From NCBI RefSeq assembly GCF_902702915.1, contig NZ_LR738849.1:2177001-2241000 (forward strand): 64,000 bases of DNA, written 5' to 3'. A program made the translations under genes and the position numbers. Shown here in pieces: positions 17,466 to 26,308 of this stretch (position 1 is the stretch's first letter; each line of letters opens with the position of its first letter). The notes beneath the pieces were generated by a model. It did not search any database. It had not been told where the DNA came from and was given only the letters and a program-made list of their open reading frames with translations. This DNA is from Desulfovibrio sp. 86. Its GTDB lineage: Bacteria; Desulfobacterota; Desulfovibrionia; Desulfovibrionales; Desulfovibrionaceae.

Positions 17466-18167
17466 ATGTTATACAGTATCAAGATGCGGGCAGAAAATGG
17501 TTCCCGCCATATTTCGGGCGCGGAGCGCATTGTGGAGCGCCATGAGATGTCTCAGGCCATGGACGCTCTGACCCGCCGCGGCATGGAACATCCCAATGGC
17601 CCGGCGGAAACCGTGACTGTGACCGTGAGGCCCGTCACACGGCCCCTTGTGACCATACAGGCCCTGCCCGTCAGCGAGCCCAGGGTGCGCAACCTTGAAG
17701 AGGCCCGGCAAGTGCTGGATGCGGAGCTTTGCGCCATGGGGCTGCAATCCGGCCCCGTGCTGTCCCTGCTGTACGGATTGCGGGAACCCATGCGCGGGGC
17801 CGTGCTGCTGGATGCGGACAGTCTGCGGAGGCTGGAGCCGGATCAGCGGCGCGGGGTGCGGGCCACATGTATGGACTATACGGGCAACAGCGGCGCGGGC
17901 AAAAACCATTTCAAGGAGGCGCTCTGCCTTTCTAGCAAGGTGGCCCATTGCCCGCAGATTATCGGCGAGTTGTGCATTTCCGACGACCCGGATTATACCA
18001 CAGGCTATTTTGCTTCCCGTGATCGGGGGTATGTGCGCATTCACCACATCAAGAAATGCGGCATGCACCTGGGGGGGCGCATTTTCCTGTTCAGGGGAAG
18101 CCCAGAAAGCGTGCAGCAATGCATGGATTACCTCGAAAACCAGCCCGTCATGGTGTGTATGGAGTAG
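17466..18167 (+). CDS. bioW: 6-carboxyhexanoate-CoA ligase (pimeloyl-CoA synthetase)
   Basis: A 233-residue BioW, which activates pimelate with ATP and CoA to give pimeloyl-CoA, the first committed substrate for biotin ring assembly. The N-terminal YSIKMRAENGSRHISGAERI is the family signature, followed further on by YTGNSGAGKNHFKEALCLSSKV and RGYVRIHHIK. The start at 17466 lines up with known BioW N-termini; earlier in-frame ATGs (for example 17421-17424, preceded by GGAG) would add an unconserved stretch. bioF begins two bases after the stop, so the genes form an operon. Biotin synthesis here therefore draws on free pimelate. Confidence 0.9.
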   Translation: MLYSIKMRAENGSRHISGAERIVERHEMSQAMDALTRRGMEHPNGPAETVTVTVRPVTRPLVTIQALPVSEPRVRNLEEARQVLDAELCAMGLQSGPVLSLLYGLREPMRGAVLLDADSLRRLEPDQRRGVRATCMDYTGNSGAGKNHFKEALCLSSKVAHCPQIIGELCISDDPDYTTGYFASRDRGYVRIHHIKKCGMHLGGRIFLFRGSPESVQQCMDYLENQPVMVCME

Positions 18168-18169
18168 GC

Positions 18170-19333
18170 ATGGACAATTTCGCCTCACGTATTGACGCCA
18201 TCAAGGCCGCCCACCTGTACCGCGTGCTTCGCACCCTTTCGACGCCGCAGGGCAGGGACGTGGTCATTGACGGCCAGCGTGTGCTGCTTTTTTCGTCCAA
18301 CAGCTATCTTGGACTTAACACCAACGACTACATCTGCCGTGAGGGCATTCGCGCCATAGAGGAATTTGGCGTGGGTTCCGGCGGTTCGCGCCTTGTGACC
18401 GGCAACATGACGCCGCACATGCGTCTTGAGGCAGCGGTGGCCCGATTCAAGGGCAGCGAGGCCGCCCTGGCCTTTACCAGCGGCTACACGGCCAATGTGG
18501 GCGTCATCAGCGCCTTGTGCCACAAGGATGCCGTGATTTTCAGCGATGCGCTGAACCATGCCAGCATCATTGACGGTTGCCGTCTGGCGCGAGGGCTCAC
18601 TGCGGTGTACGCGCATAACGACATGGACGACCTGCTGAAAAAGGTGCGCCACTTCCGGCCCCGGCAGGGCTTTATTGTTACCGACAGCGTATTCAGCATG
18701 GACGGAGACATAGCGCGGCTGCCCGACCTGGCAGCCATAGCCAGGGAGCACGGCCTGACGCTCATGGTTGACGACGCGCATGCCACAGGCGTGCTGGGGG
18801 CCACGGGGCGCGGCTCGCTGGAACACTTCGGCCTGAGCCACGAAGACGTGCCCGTTGTCACGGGCACGCTCAGCAAGGCGGTTCCCAGTGAGGGCGGCTT
18901 TGTCTGCGGCAGCGCAACCCTTTGCGAACTGATCCGCAATACGGCCCGTTCCTTCATTTTCACCACGGCGCCTTCACCCTCCACGGCAGCCACGGCTGCG
19001 GCAGGCATTGCGTATATAGCCGCGCACCCCGAACTGGTGCGCCAGCTTCAGGACAATGTGGCCTATTTTGCGCAAAACCTTGCCCGGAGAGGCTTGGGCA
19101 CTCACGGGCAAAGCCCCATTATTCCCATCTTGGTGGGGGACGAGGCAAGGGCCGGCCGCGCCGCCGAGGCATTACTGGCCCTGGGGGTTTTTGCGCCGTG
19201 CATACGGTATCCCACGGTGCCCAAGGGGATGGCGCGGTTGCGGCTGACGGTCATGGCCGCCCATACCCGGGAGGATCTGGATTATGCCGCGGACTGTCTT
19301 GAAAGAGCGCTTGCCGCCGCAAGGGCGGACTAG
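18170..19333 (+). CDS. bioF: 8-amino-7-oxononanoate synthase
   Basis: A 387-residue PLP enzyme of the alpha-oxoamine synthase family. It condenses pimeloyl-CoA with L-alanine, releasing CoA and CO2. Visible features are SNSYLGL and GVGSGGSRLVTGN near the N-terminus, FSDALNHASIIDGCR, the VDDAHATGVLG cofactor-binding aspartate/histidine, and the Schiff-base lysine in TGTLSKAVPSEGGF near residue 233. GGAG in the end of bioW precedes the ATG, pointing to coupled translation. The TAG stop codon is the first three bases of palindromic element A copy 2. No bioA, bioD or bioB is in the window. Confidence 0.92.
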   Translation: MDNFASRIDAIKAAHLYRVLRTLSTPQGRDVVIDGQRVLLFSSNSYLGLNTNDYICREGIRAIEEFGVGSGGSRLVTGNMTPHMRLEAAVARFKGSEAALAFTSGYTANVGVISALCHKDAVIFSDALNHASIIDGCRLARGLTAVYAHNDMDDLLKKVRHFRPRQGFIVTDSVFSMDGDIARLPDLAAIAREHGLTLMVDDAHATGVLGATGRGSLEHFGLSHEDVPVVTGTLSKAVPSEGGFVCGSATLCELIRNTARSFIFTTAPSPSTAATAAAGIAYIAAHPELVRQLQDNVAYFAQNLARRGLGTHGQSPIIPILVGDEARAGRAAEALLALGVFAPCIRYPTVPKGMARLRLTVMAAHTREDLDYAADCLERALAAARAD

Positions 19334-19367
19334 AGCATTTTACCTTTGAAAAAGTGTAAATGCTCTA
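19331..19367. repeat. Palindromic element A, copy 2
   Basis: TAGAGCATTTTACCTTTG faces its inverted complement GTGTAAATGCTCTA across a short A-rich apex. It overlaps the bioF stop codon and could serve as the operon terminator. Very similar to 41674-41710. Confidence 0.75.
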
Positions 19368-19767
19368 ACGCTGCACTTTCGTGCAGCGCGTCACAACGTG
19401 GCGTGGATTCAGCCGAGCTTTAGCCGTTGCGACGCAGGAAGCTACGGATAAAGACAGCATGAGTAACTATACATCTTGTTCTGCGTAATCGCTGTCGCCA
19501 TTCGTAAGGCTCGCAGCCTCGCCAACGACTGCCGCAAAGACAGCAATTGGTTAATAGAGCGACCAGCCTGCTGATGGTTGTCGCAAATCGCATTTTTCGG
19601 CTGAATGAACACTTTGAAATGCTTCTCATTTCAAAGTTGATCTGCTCTAGGGTGTTTTATTACGGGCAAGATGGCGGATAAACGGCTGCTGCCGCCGCGC
19701 CCATGGCAATTTTAGCGTGAAACAGCCCGGAGACGCGCGCTCCGCCATTTCGGGTAAAAGGGGCCGA
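19368..19767. other. Intergenic stretch, possible larger repeat
   Basis: Contains a perfect 10-bp stem, CTTTGAAATG-CTTCT-CATTTCAAAG, at 19612-19636, followed by GCTCTAG. TAGAGC at 19331 and GCTCTA near 19650 bracket about 320 bp, so the whole block might be one mobile repeat. No gene is recognised. Confidence 0.4.
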
Positions 19768-20730
19768 TCAGGCTTTGGCAAAGGGCTTTTCATTGCTGAC
19801 AACCTTGTTTCTGCCGCACTTTTTGGCGACATACAGGTTTTTGTCCACCAGTTTCATCGCGTTATCAAAAGCGGAGTTCAGGTTTTTATGCGGATTGTCC
19901 AGGTTGACGATCTTCACGCCAAAGCTGGCCGTCACGTTCACTTCATGCCCTTCGTAAATAATGCCTGTCTGACTGAGGCTCTGCCGCAACTGCTCCGCCA
20001 CGTGAACTCCCTGCTGTATGCCGGTATGCGGCAGCAGCAGAATGAATTCCTCGCCGCCATACCTACAGCAGAGGTCATCCTTGCGCAGGCGTGATTGCAG
20101 AAGCCGGGCCGTATGGCGCAGCACTTCGTCACCACAGGCATGGCCCCATGTGTCATTGATTGTTTTAAATGAATCAAGGTCCATCATGATGATGACGGCC
20201 TGTGAGCCTTTTTCCGCATGCGTTTGCAGGGCATCGAGAGCCAGGTTGGTGAAGGCCCGGCGGTTCAGCAGGCCTGTCAGCGCGTCACGGTTGGACATCT
20301 CCTTGTACTCGGTGGACTGGGTGGTAAGCTTGGCAACGCTTTTGTCCAGCTCTTCGGCCATGGTGTTGAAGGCAGTGGAAAAGTCGCCAAGAAAATTCAC
20401 GCGGTGCTGATAGTCGCCCCTGGCGATGCAGCGAGTCTGCCATGTCAGGTGGCGCAAATCTGCCTGAAGGGATTTCAGCGAACCGATGACATAGCCCTTC
20501 TCGGCGCATCTGTACTCCAGCTCTCCCCGGCTCAGGGCGTTTGTCATGTGGCGGATGCCGAAGAGCAGCGAGTTTAGCTCTTCCATGCCGGGAATGTCGC
20601 GCAGAGCGTCCGGTATCTCTTCACATTCCAGCGTACTGCGGCTCAGTACCGCCTGCACGTAGGTTATGACTTCTTCCGCCTGTGAATCGCTAGCGCGCAC
20701 AGCAAAATGAGTGATAATGTCTTGAGGCAT
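19768..20730 (-). CDS. Diguanylate cyclase (GGDEF domain)
   Basis: A 320-residue cytoplasmic protein. The C-terminal GGDEF domain is complete: NRDALTGLLNRRAF, DLDSFKTINDTWGH, and the active-site loop YGGEEF near residue 225, followed by the AEQLRQ helix and the C-terminal LYVAKKCGRNKV. It should make cyclic di-GMP from two GTP. The N-terminal 150 residues contain a HAMP-like helical stretch (RCIARGDYQHRVNFLGDFSTAFNTMAEEL) but no membrane segment, so the sensor is probably soluble. No RxxD inhibitory site is evident before the active site. The start at 20730 has GGGGAA eight bases upstream. A PilZ-type protein lies 4.3 kb away. Confidence 0.9.
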   Translation of the reverse strand: MPQDIITHFAVRASDSQAEEVITYVQAVLSRSTLECEEIPDALRDIPGMEELNSLLFGIRHMTNALSRGELEYRCAEKGYVIGSLKSLQADLRHLTWQTRCIARGDYQHRVNFLGDFSTAFNTMAEELDKSVAKLTTQSTEYKEMSNRDALTGLLNRRAFTNLALDALQTHAEKGSQAVIIMMDLDSFKTINDTWGHACGDEVLRHTARLLQSRLRKDDLCCRYGGEEFILLLPHTGIQQGVHVAEQLRQSLSQTGIIYEGHEVNVTASFGVKIVNLDNPHKNLNSAFDNAMKLVDKNLYVAKKCGRNKVVSNEKPFAKA

Positions 20731-21784
20731 AGGCTGTTTCCCCGTTGGTACTACGCAACAACAATTCTTGCAGTGGTGTAATGGCGGAGGCAGGCACGGA
20801 CTGCTGTTCTTGTTCCGGGCTTTTTCATCTGCAACGCCCGGGCTTTGCCGTGCAGGAATTGGCAAAAAAGACCGCCCGCCAAGAACGCCAGGTGTTTCCT
20901 GTGACCACTGCCGCCATCCGTAAAAAAGCGCGCACGCACGCCAACGACCGCGCAACTGGCTGTTGCGCGGTCATGGCCGTAGGGCCCGGGCATTGGGCCG
21001 CAAGGTCCGGTGGTCTACGTGCCGACTGCCGCCATTGCGCTGTAGGCAAAAACAGCATGCCCGGATTCAGAAAAGAATGCCTCGGGGATGCCTTTGCGCT
21101 TGCTGCGTCAGGTTTTGACCAGTTTTTTTCTTGAGTAAAGCCTCGTAAATAAAAATAAAGTACTGCATTAAACCCTGTCAACATATAATGGGGTCAATAA
21201 TTGAGATGATTTTGTCGTCAGGCAGAACTGGCTTACTTCTTTGAGCTATTTATACGAGCCATGCTCGTGGAATAAAAGTTTCCCCCTGTCCGGGCTCCAG
21301 AACAGGAGTATGCCAGGGATATGCGGGAAGTCGGATGCGGCACAGTGTTTCTGCGCCGAGCGCTTGGTGTTTGGGGGACCGCGCCCCGGTTTTTGCCGTT
21401 GTCGGGGGTGGGAGCAGGGGGCCTTTTCTTCCGCGCCAGGCGGCATGATGCGCCTTGCCGTGCGCGTGCCCGCCAGAGCGCGGGAGGGGCACGGCTGCTC
21501 GCTCCTCCCCTGCGGGAGGTATCGGACAGCGGTAGGGCGAGGCATGAGAAGCAGGGGGACAGGGCGAGGCGCAGGGGTGTGGGGCGAGACGCAGAGGGCA
21601 GGGCGAGGCGTCGTTTGTCGGATTTTTCCGCAACTGCCCAGCGGCCAAAAGCTTACGGCATAAAAAAACCGCCAGCAGGTATGCCTGCCAGCGGCTGCGT
21701 CCTCGATGCGGCATGCTGCTCCACGCGGTCAAATTGCCCGGCCGGGAAGAACAACATGCTGTAGCAACAGGCTACGACTTTAAA
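20731..21784. other. One-kilobase intergenic stretch
   Basis: GC-rich, with overlapping open frames on both strands between 21250 and 21760 that are Arg/Pro/Gly-rich and resemble no family. They look like compositional artefacts. The stretch ends at the left end of the IS481-type element. Confidence 0.4.
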
Positions 21785-22997
21785 TGAAGTAGTCGCGATT
21801 TGATCTGACAGTTGTCCCTTGAAAAGCGAGGGGAACTCCGTTTTGATGGAAGTGTAAACGTACCATCAACCGGGCACAGCGCCCACGGAGTTTCCCCATG
21901 GAAAGTTTCAATCAAAACGTCATCAAACACAAGACCGGACTTCTCAACCTTGCTGCCGAACTCGGCAATGTCTCCAGAGCCTGCCGCATCATGGGCTTTT
22001 CCAGAGATACCTTCTACCGGTATCAAACAGCACGAGACGCCGGAGGCGTTGAAGCGCTGTTTGAGGTCAGCCGCAAAAAGCCCAACCTGAAAAATCGCGT
22101 GGAAGAGGCCACGGAACTGGCGGTGTTGGATTTTGCGATAGCCTTCCCTGCTCATGGGCAAGTGCGGGCCAGCAACGAACTGCGCAAAACCGGCGTATTT
22201 GTGTCGCCGTCAGGGGTGCGTTCCATCTGGTTGCGCCATGACCTGGCCTCAATGAAGCAGCGCCTGAACGCCCTGGAGAAGAAGTCCGCTGAAGAGGGCA
22301 TTGTGCTCACCGAAGCCCAGGTACAAGCTCTGGAGCGTAAAAAACACGACGATGAGGCTTGCGGCGAAATAGAAAGCCATCATCCCGGATATCTCGGCAG
22401 TCAGGACACATTTTACGTCGGCACCATCAAGGGCGTCGGCCGTATTTATCAGCAAACCTTTGTGGATACCTACTCTAAGTGGGCGGCTGCCAAGCTCTAC
22501 ACTACCAAAACACCCATCACCGGAGCCGACCTGCTCAATGACCGGGTTTTGCCATTCTTCACTTCAATGGAAATGGGCATTATCCGCATGCTGACGGACA
22601 GGGGCACAGAGTACTGCGGCAGACTGGAAACGCATGACTACCAGCTTTATCTGGGCATAAACAACATAGAACACACCAAGGCCAAGGCGCGGCATCCGCA
22701 GACAAACGGCATCTGCGAACGTTTCCACAAGACCATCCTGCACGAGTTTTACCAGGTTGCCTTCCGGCGGAAACTGTATAACTCTCTGGAGGAACTGCAG
22801 GCCGATCTGGATGTCTGGATGGAACATTACAACATCGAAAGGACACATCAAGGGAAAAAGTGTTGCGGCAGAACGCCATTGCAAACACTCCTTGACGGAA
22901 AACAGATCTGGAAGGAAAAGGTCGGACAACTCAACTAACCTGACAATCGGAACCATCAAAACGGAACCGACTGTCAGATCAAGTCTGAACTACTACA
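21785..22997 (+). mobile_element. IS481-family insertion sequence, complete, 1213 bp
   Basis: The element begins TGAAGTAGTCGCGATTTGAT and ends with the inverted counterpart (ACTGTCAGATCAAG, then CTACTACA). The terminal inverted repeats share TTGATCTGACAGT and, further in, CCGTTTTGATGG, with the TG...CA ends usual for this family. CTTTAAA flanks it on both sides (21778-21784 and 22998-23004), an intact 7-bp target-site duplication that implies recent insertion. A single uninterrupted transposase gene fills it. Confidence 0.92.
21898..22938 (+). CDS. IS481-family transposase
   Basis: A 346-residue DDE transposase. The N-terminal helix-turn-helix (ELGNVSRACRIMGFSRDTFYRY) binds the element ends. 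The integrase-core catalytic residues are visible: Asp in TFVDTYSKWAAAK, Asp in MLTDRGTEYCG and Glu in NGICERFHKTI. The frame is intact and CGGAG precedes the ATG, so the enzyme is probably functional. A diverged left end of a related element, without transposase, lies at 47216-47328. Confidence 0.92.
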   Translation: MESFNQNVIKHKTGLLNLAAELGNVSRACRIMGFSRDTFYRYQTARDAGGVEALFEVSRKKPNLKNRVEEATELAVLDFAIAFPAHGQVRASNELRKTGVFVSPSGVRSIWLRHDLASMKQRLNALEKKSAEEGIVLTEAQVQALERKKHDDEACGEIESHHPGYLGSQDTFYVGTIKGVGRIYQQTFVDTYSKWAAAKLYTTKTPITGADLLNDRVLPFFTSMEMGIIRMLTDRGTEYCGRLETHDYQLYLGINNIEHTKAKARHPQTNGICERFHKTILHEFYQVAFRRKLYNSLEELQADLDVWMEHYNIERTHQGKKCCGRTPLQTLLDGKQIWKEKVGQLN

Positions 22998-23004
22998 CTT
23001 TAAA

Positions 23005-23358
23005 CTACGTCAGCTTTTTTCCGTCCATCGCTCTTCTGACAAGCGCAAAAAAGAACTCTTGCATTACGCAGCTTGATGATGGCCTGGACATGCTGTTTGG
23101 CAGGATCTCCGCGTTGGCCTCACCGGGGTGCAGATATTGGGCTCCCATGCCGCTGCGTACCCAATCCGGATTGATTCCCTGTTTCTTCAGCAGCTTCAGC
23201 AGCCATTCCGCAGGTATTGCCATGCGTTTCTTGGCGTCAGAAATGCATGACTGCGACACTCCAAGAAACTTTGCCAAATCTTGCTGCGTCTTGCACCCTG
23301 TGACGGATTTTATGCGCTCCATCGCAAGAGAATAGTCAAAAAAATTATTGTCCATCAT
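23005..23358 (-). CDS. Phage CI repressor-like HTH regulator
   Basis: A 117-residue protein whose N-terminal 70 residues match the bacteriophage CI repressor helix-turn-helix domain: MERIKSVTGCKTQQDLAKF, LGVSQSCISDAKKR, then IPAEWLLKLLKKQGINPDWV. There is no peptidase domain, so it is a short CI/Ner-like regulator and probably a prophage remnant. AGGAG precedes the ATG at 23358 (a second ATG follows at once). Its stop codon lies at 23005-23007, immediately next to the IS target duplication. The IS therefore did not cut the coding frame but probably removed its natural terminator from the 3' end. Confidence 0.75.
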   Translation of the reverse strand: MMDNNFFDYSLAMERIKSVTGCKTQQDLAKFLGVSQSCISDAKKRMAIPAEWLLKLLKKQGINPDWVRSGMGAQYLHPGEANAEILPNSMSRPSSSCVMQEFFFALVRRAMDGKKLT

Positions 23359-25073
23359 TGTTGCTCCTGATCTTACACCACGGTTTCGTGGCTTGAGTGC
23401 TTTCTTGTGCAAAAGTGTTCTGACCAGAAGCGCTCAAGGCGTCTCCCCCATAGAGTCAACCACTTTTGTATGCTATATGGATACTTCTCCAGGAATGGTG
23501 TTTGGCAGGGCAGAGCAACTCCGGAGCGCGGCCCTGCCATGGCGGCAGCCCGGAGCCTCCCAAGGGGGAGCAGAATGTAGGCGAGGTGAAATTTCTTTCC
23601 GAAACAGCGGGCGTAGCTAGAGCGGATGTAAACTGCGCTTTCGCGCAGGATGAGTAATCTGTAAATGTATAACAGCTTTTTTATATGCTTGTTTTTAATC
23701 ATAGGTTATGAAATTTCTGCTTAAAATGAATCCGTTGCTTATTAAAAATAGGTAATACTATGGCAAAAAAGTCTCGAAAAATCTATTTAAGAAAAACACT
23801 AAAGGTATCTTCCATTTTAAGTCAAATAATTTTGTCTTTCGATAAAATGGTAGAATGGTCTATATCTGCGCTTGTACAAAGGTGATAAACAGGCGTCAGG
23901 CCAGCACTGTTCTGCTGTAGCAGGGGGATAATTGAGATTTTCAGAGTGTGTTGTTTACACGGGCTCATAATACATCATTAAAATTTTCAATACGGTTGTA
24001 CTGCTACTTTTAATGGGTAGTTATTAGAAAATTTAGTTTTTATTGTGTGCGTGCGTAAAAAATAGGTATGCAAATTTGATAATAATTTCTAATCGCGCTT
24101 TATGCGGCTATGCGATCTCTTATTTTTATAAAGATAAAGGAGCATAAGGGCAAAAACCGCGATTCACGTGGCGTTTCAGCCGACTATACGGCGTCTCGAA
24201 AACCGAAAATCCTAAATGTTGTATCGGTCAATATAGGGAGAACTGGTTTTGTCTTTTGCGATCTGGTTGAATTGGCGCATAAGGCTTGTGTTAATCGTTG
24301 ACGTAACTTGATGATGGCATTAAAAATTAATCAAAGCACTAACAAATGCGGATTACTTCAGGGCAGCATCACTTTTATTGCGTGCCTTTTATGTAAAAGT
24401 TTTTCCTGGATATGCGCAGAGTATTTTTGGGTGTTATAGAGCCTGCCATAAAGTTGCGTATCATAGTGTTTTTTTCCTATTAAATAGTTGGCATAAAGAA
24501 AAAGGCTGGCGTTTTGACGTTACGCATGGGTAGGGGCTTTGTCAGAGCGGCTGCTGCAGGCACAGTATATCCGCTTGGCAGCGGCATGCGCCTGAGGGCA
24601 CCCAAAGGCGCAAGTGCATTCCGTCAGCATGGTTGCGCGCTGCAACGGGCGCAGCGATATTTTTGAGTGTATATTTTTGGATCCTGGTACTGTTGAAATG
24701 CTTCATATTGCAGGGTTGTGATTCTGCAAAAGGCGATTTCCGCCAGAACTGTCGCAAGAGTGCAGCGCGCTGCACTCCCACGCAGTCTCGAAGCTTGTAC
24801 CCTTTTTCAAATGTAAAATGCTCTGGATGTACTCTCATGGGTTTGCATACGCGGCCATGATGCCGTCTGGCGCAGTCGCGGCAAAAAATAGTATCCCTGG
24901 CGTTATTGGTTGATCAATCAGAGATGGGCGTGTTGTGAATAAGTCCAGAGCGGCAAACAAACGCCATGGCATGGGCCATGATGCGTATATGCCGCAACAA
25001 CTACGACGTATAACGACGTGTAGAATGGTGTTCTGGTGGCTATGCAACGCATAAACAAAGGGTTCGGGCAGCC
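23359..25073. other. AT-rich 1.7-kb stretch, no gene supported
   Basis: Markedly AT-rich between about 23640 and 24500. Only short frames occur (such as 24110-24301, 63 codons, plus strand) and none has family resemblance. A half copy of element A (TGTAAAATGCTCT, near 24811) is present. The composition suggests degraded foreign DNA. Confidence 0.4.
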
Positions 25074-25955
25074 ATGCGCTTAGCGATCGATGATATCTGC
25101 AGCATCTGGAGCTCGGACAATCATGAAGCCTTTGCAACAGCTCAGAGACACAGGGCTTCTGTCAAGGTGGTCTGCTGTATACCCTGGAAGGGCAAGCCTA
25201 GTGACGTGCTCCTGTACGGTCGCCTGCGCAATGTTGCCGGCAGGGAGGCAACGCTTGCGGTGCAGCAGGCGGAGGTACTGCCCAGGCGTTGCAAGATTTA
25301 CCCGTACGGGTGTGATTTCTTTTTCTATCTGGACAGGAGGGATCCGGAAAATGGCCTGGAAAGGATGGGATACAAGGGTGAGGGCCGGGTACTTGGCGTA
25401 ACCAGGAACGCGGGAGGCGAGGTCAGTCAGGTGCATTTGCTTCTGGCCAGCAAGTGCGTCGTCAGGCGTATGCGCCGCGACAAAAGGATAGAGTGGAACG
25501 AACACTACTGCCGGATGTCCGGCGTGCTGCATGTGCCCCAAACGCCGGAGTATGGCTGCGACCTGAAAAACATGCTGCATGAGCACCGTTGCGCGGTTGT
25601 TGGCGGAACGCCCATTGTAAATATTTCAGCCAGCGGCGCATGCCTGTGGATTCCCGACGAACCGGAAGTCAAGTGCATATCGGGCGAGCCGGACATCTTG
25701 CTGTATATGGTCGCCGTGTCGGATTCGCCCACCAATTTGCCCTATGTATTTTTAGGCAAAAAACTTGGCTATATGCGCGAGACGCAGGGAAACTTCCTGG
25801 CTGTGCGCGTAAACTTTGTGTATGAGCTGGACTGTGAAAAGTCTTCAAGCCGTCTCATCTGGAACAAAATTGCAGGCAACGGGTCGTCACGGCTGCGCAC
25901 GTACCTCAGGCAGTATGAGGGCGAAGCGCGTGAGGAGGACTGGCTTGATATTTGA
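25074..25955 (+). CDS. Probable PilZ-domain protein
   Basis: A 293-residue cytoplasmic protein. The basic stretch RRMRRDKRIEW around residue 138 followed, some 45 residues on, by NISASGACLWIP matches the two PilZ cyclic-di-GMP contact motifs (RxxxR and D/NxSxxG). The region before them (beta-rich, residues 20-120) could be a YcgR-N-like or flagellar-brake-type domain, though this is weaker. If so, it senses cyclic di-GMP, for which the GGDEF protein at 19768 is one local source. The ATG has only a poor ribosome site upstream. It stands alone. Confidence 0.6.
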   Translation: MRLAIDDICSIWSSDNHEAFATAQRHRASVKVVCCIPWKGKPSDVLLYGRLRNVAGREATLAVQQAEVLPRRCKIYPYGCDFFFYLDRRDPENGLERMGYKGEGRVLGVTRNAGGEVSQVHLLLASKCVVRRMRRDKRIEWNEHYCRMSGVLHVPQTPEYGCDLKNMLHEHRCAVVGGTPIVNISASGACLWIPDEPEVKCISGEPDILLYMVAVSDSPTNLPYVFLGKKLGYMRETQGNFLAVRVNFVYELDCEKSSSRLIWNKIAGNGSSRLRTYLRQYEGEAREEDWLDI

Positions 25956-26308
25956 CCCTGGAACGGCATGCCCGTGAAGCTGCCCCATGGCGGTACAGGA
26001 TCTGTCCCCCGGCTGCCCCATCATCATTGCGGGCGGCGGCCGCCCGATGTGCGGGGAGGGGCGGGGGAGACGGCCGGGCTTCGGGCCGTCCGCCACAAGC
26101 CCTCTCAGGCAGCGGGCGTGCGGACAGACGGAAGGCATGGTGCTCCATAATGGAGAGGCTCACGCTGCGTCCAGGGCGTGCGGGCAGACGCAGGCTTTCG
26201 GCGCTGTGCCCGCCTGTATGTTCACGCGCCAGCGCGGGTGCGCAGAATGGCGTAACATGCGCGCAACATGCGCATAGAATGCGCGGATTCGGGGCCTGAG
26301 GGCCAGCG
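25956..26308. other. Intergenic stretch between convergent genes
   Basis: GC-rich; frames on both strands overlap and look non-coding. No clear hairpin terminator with a U-tract is seen. Confidence 0.4.
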
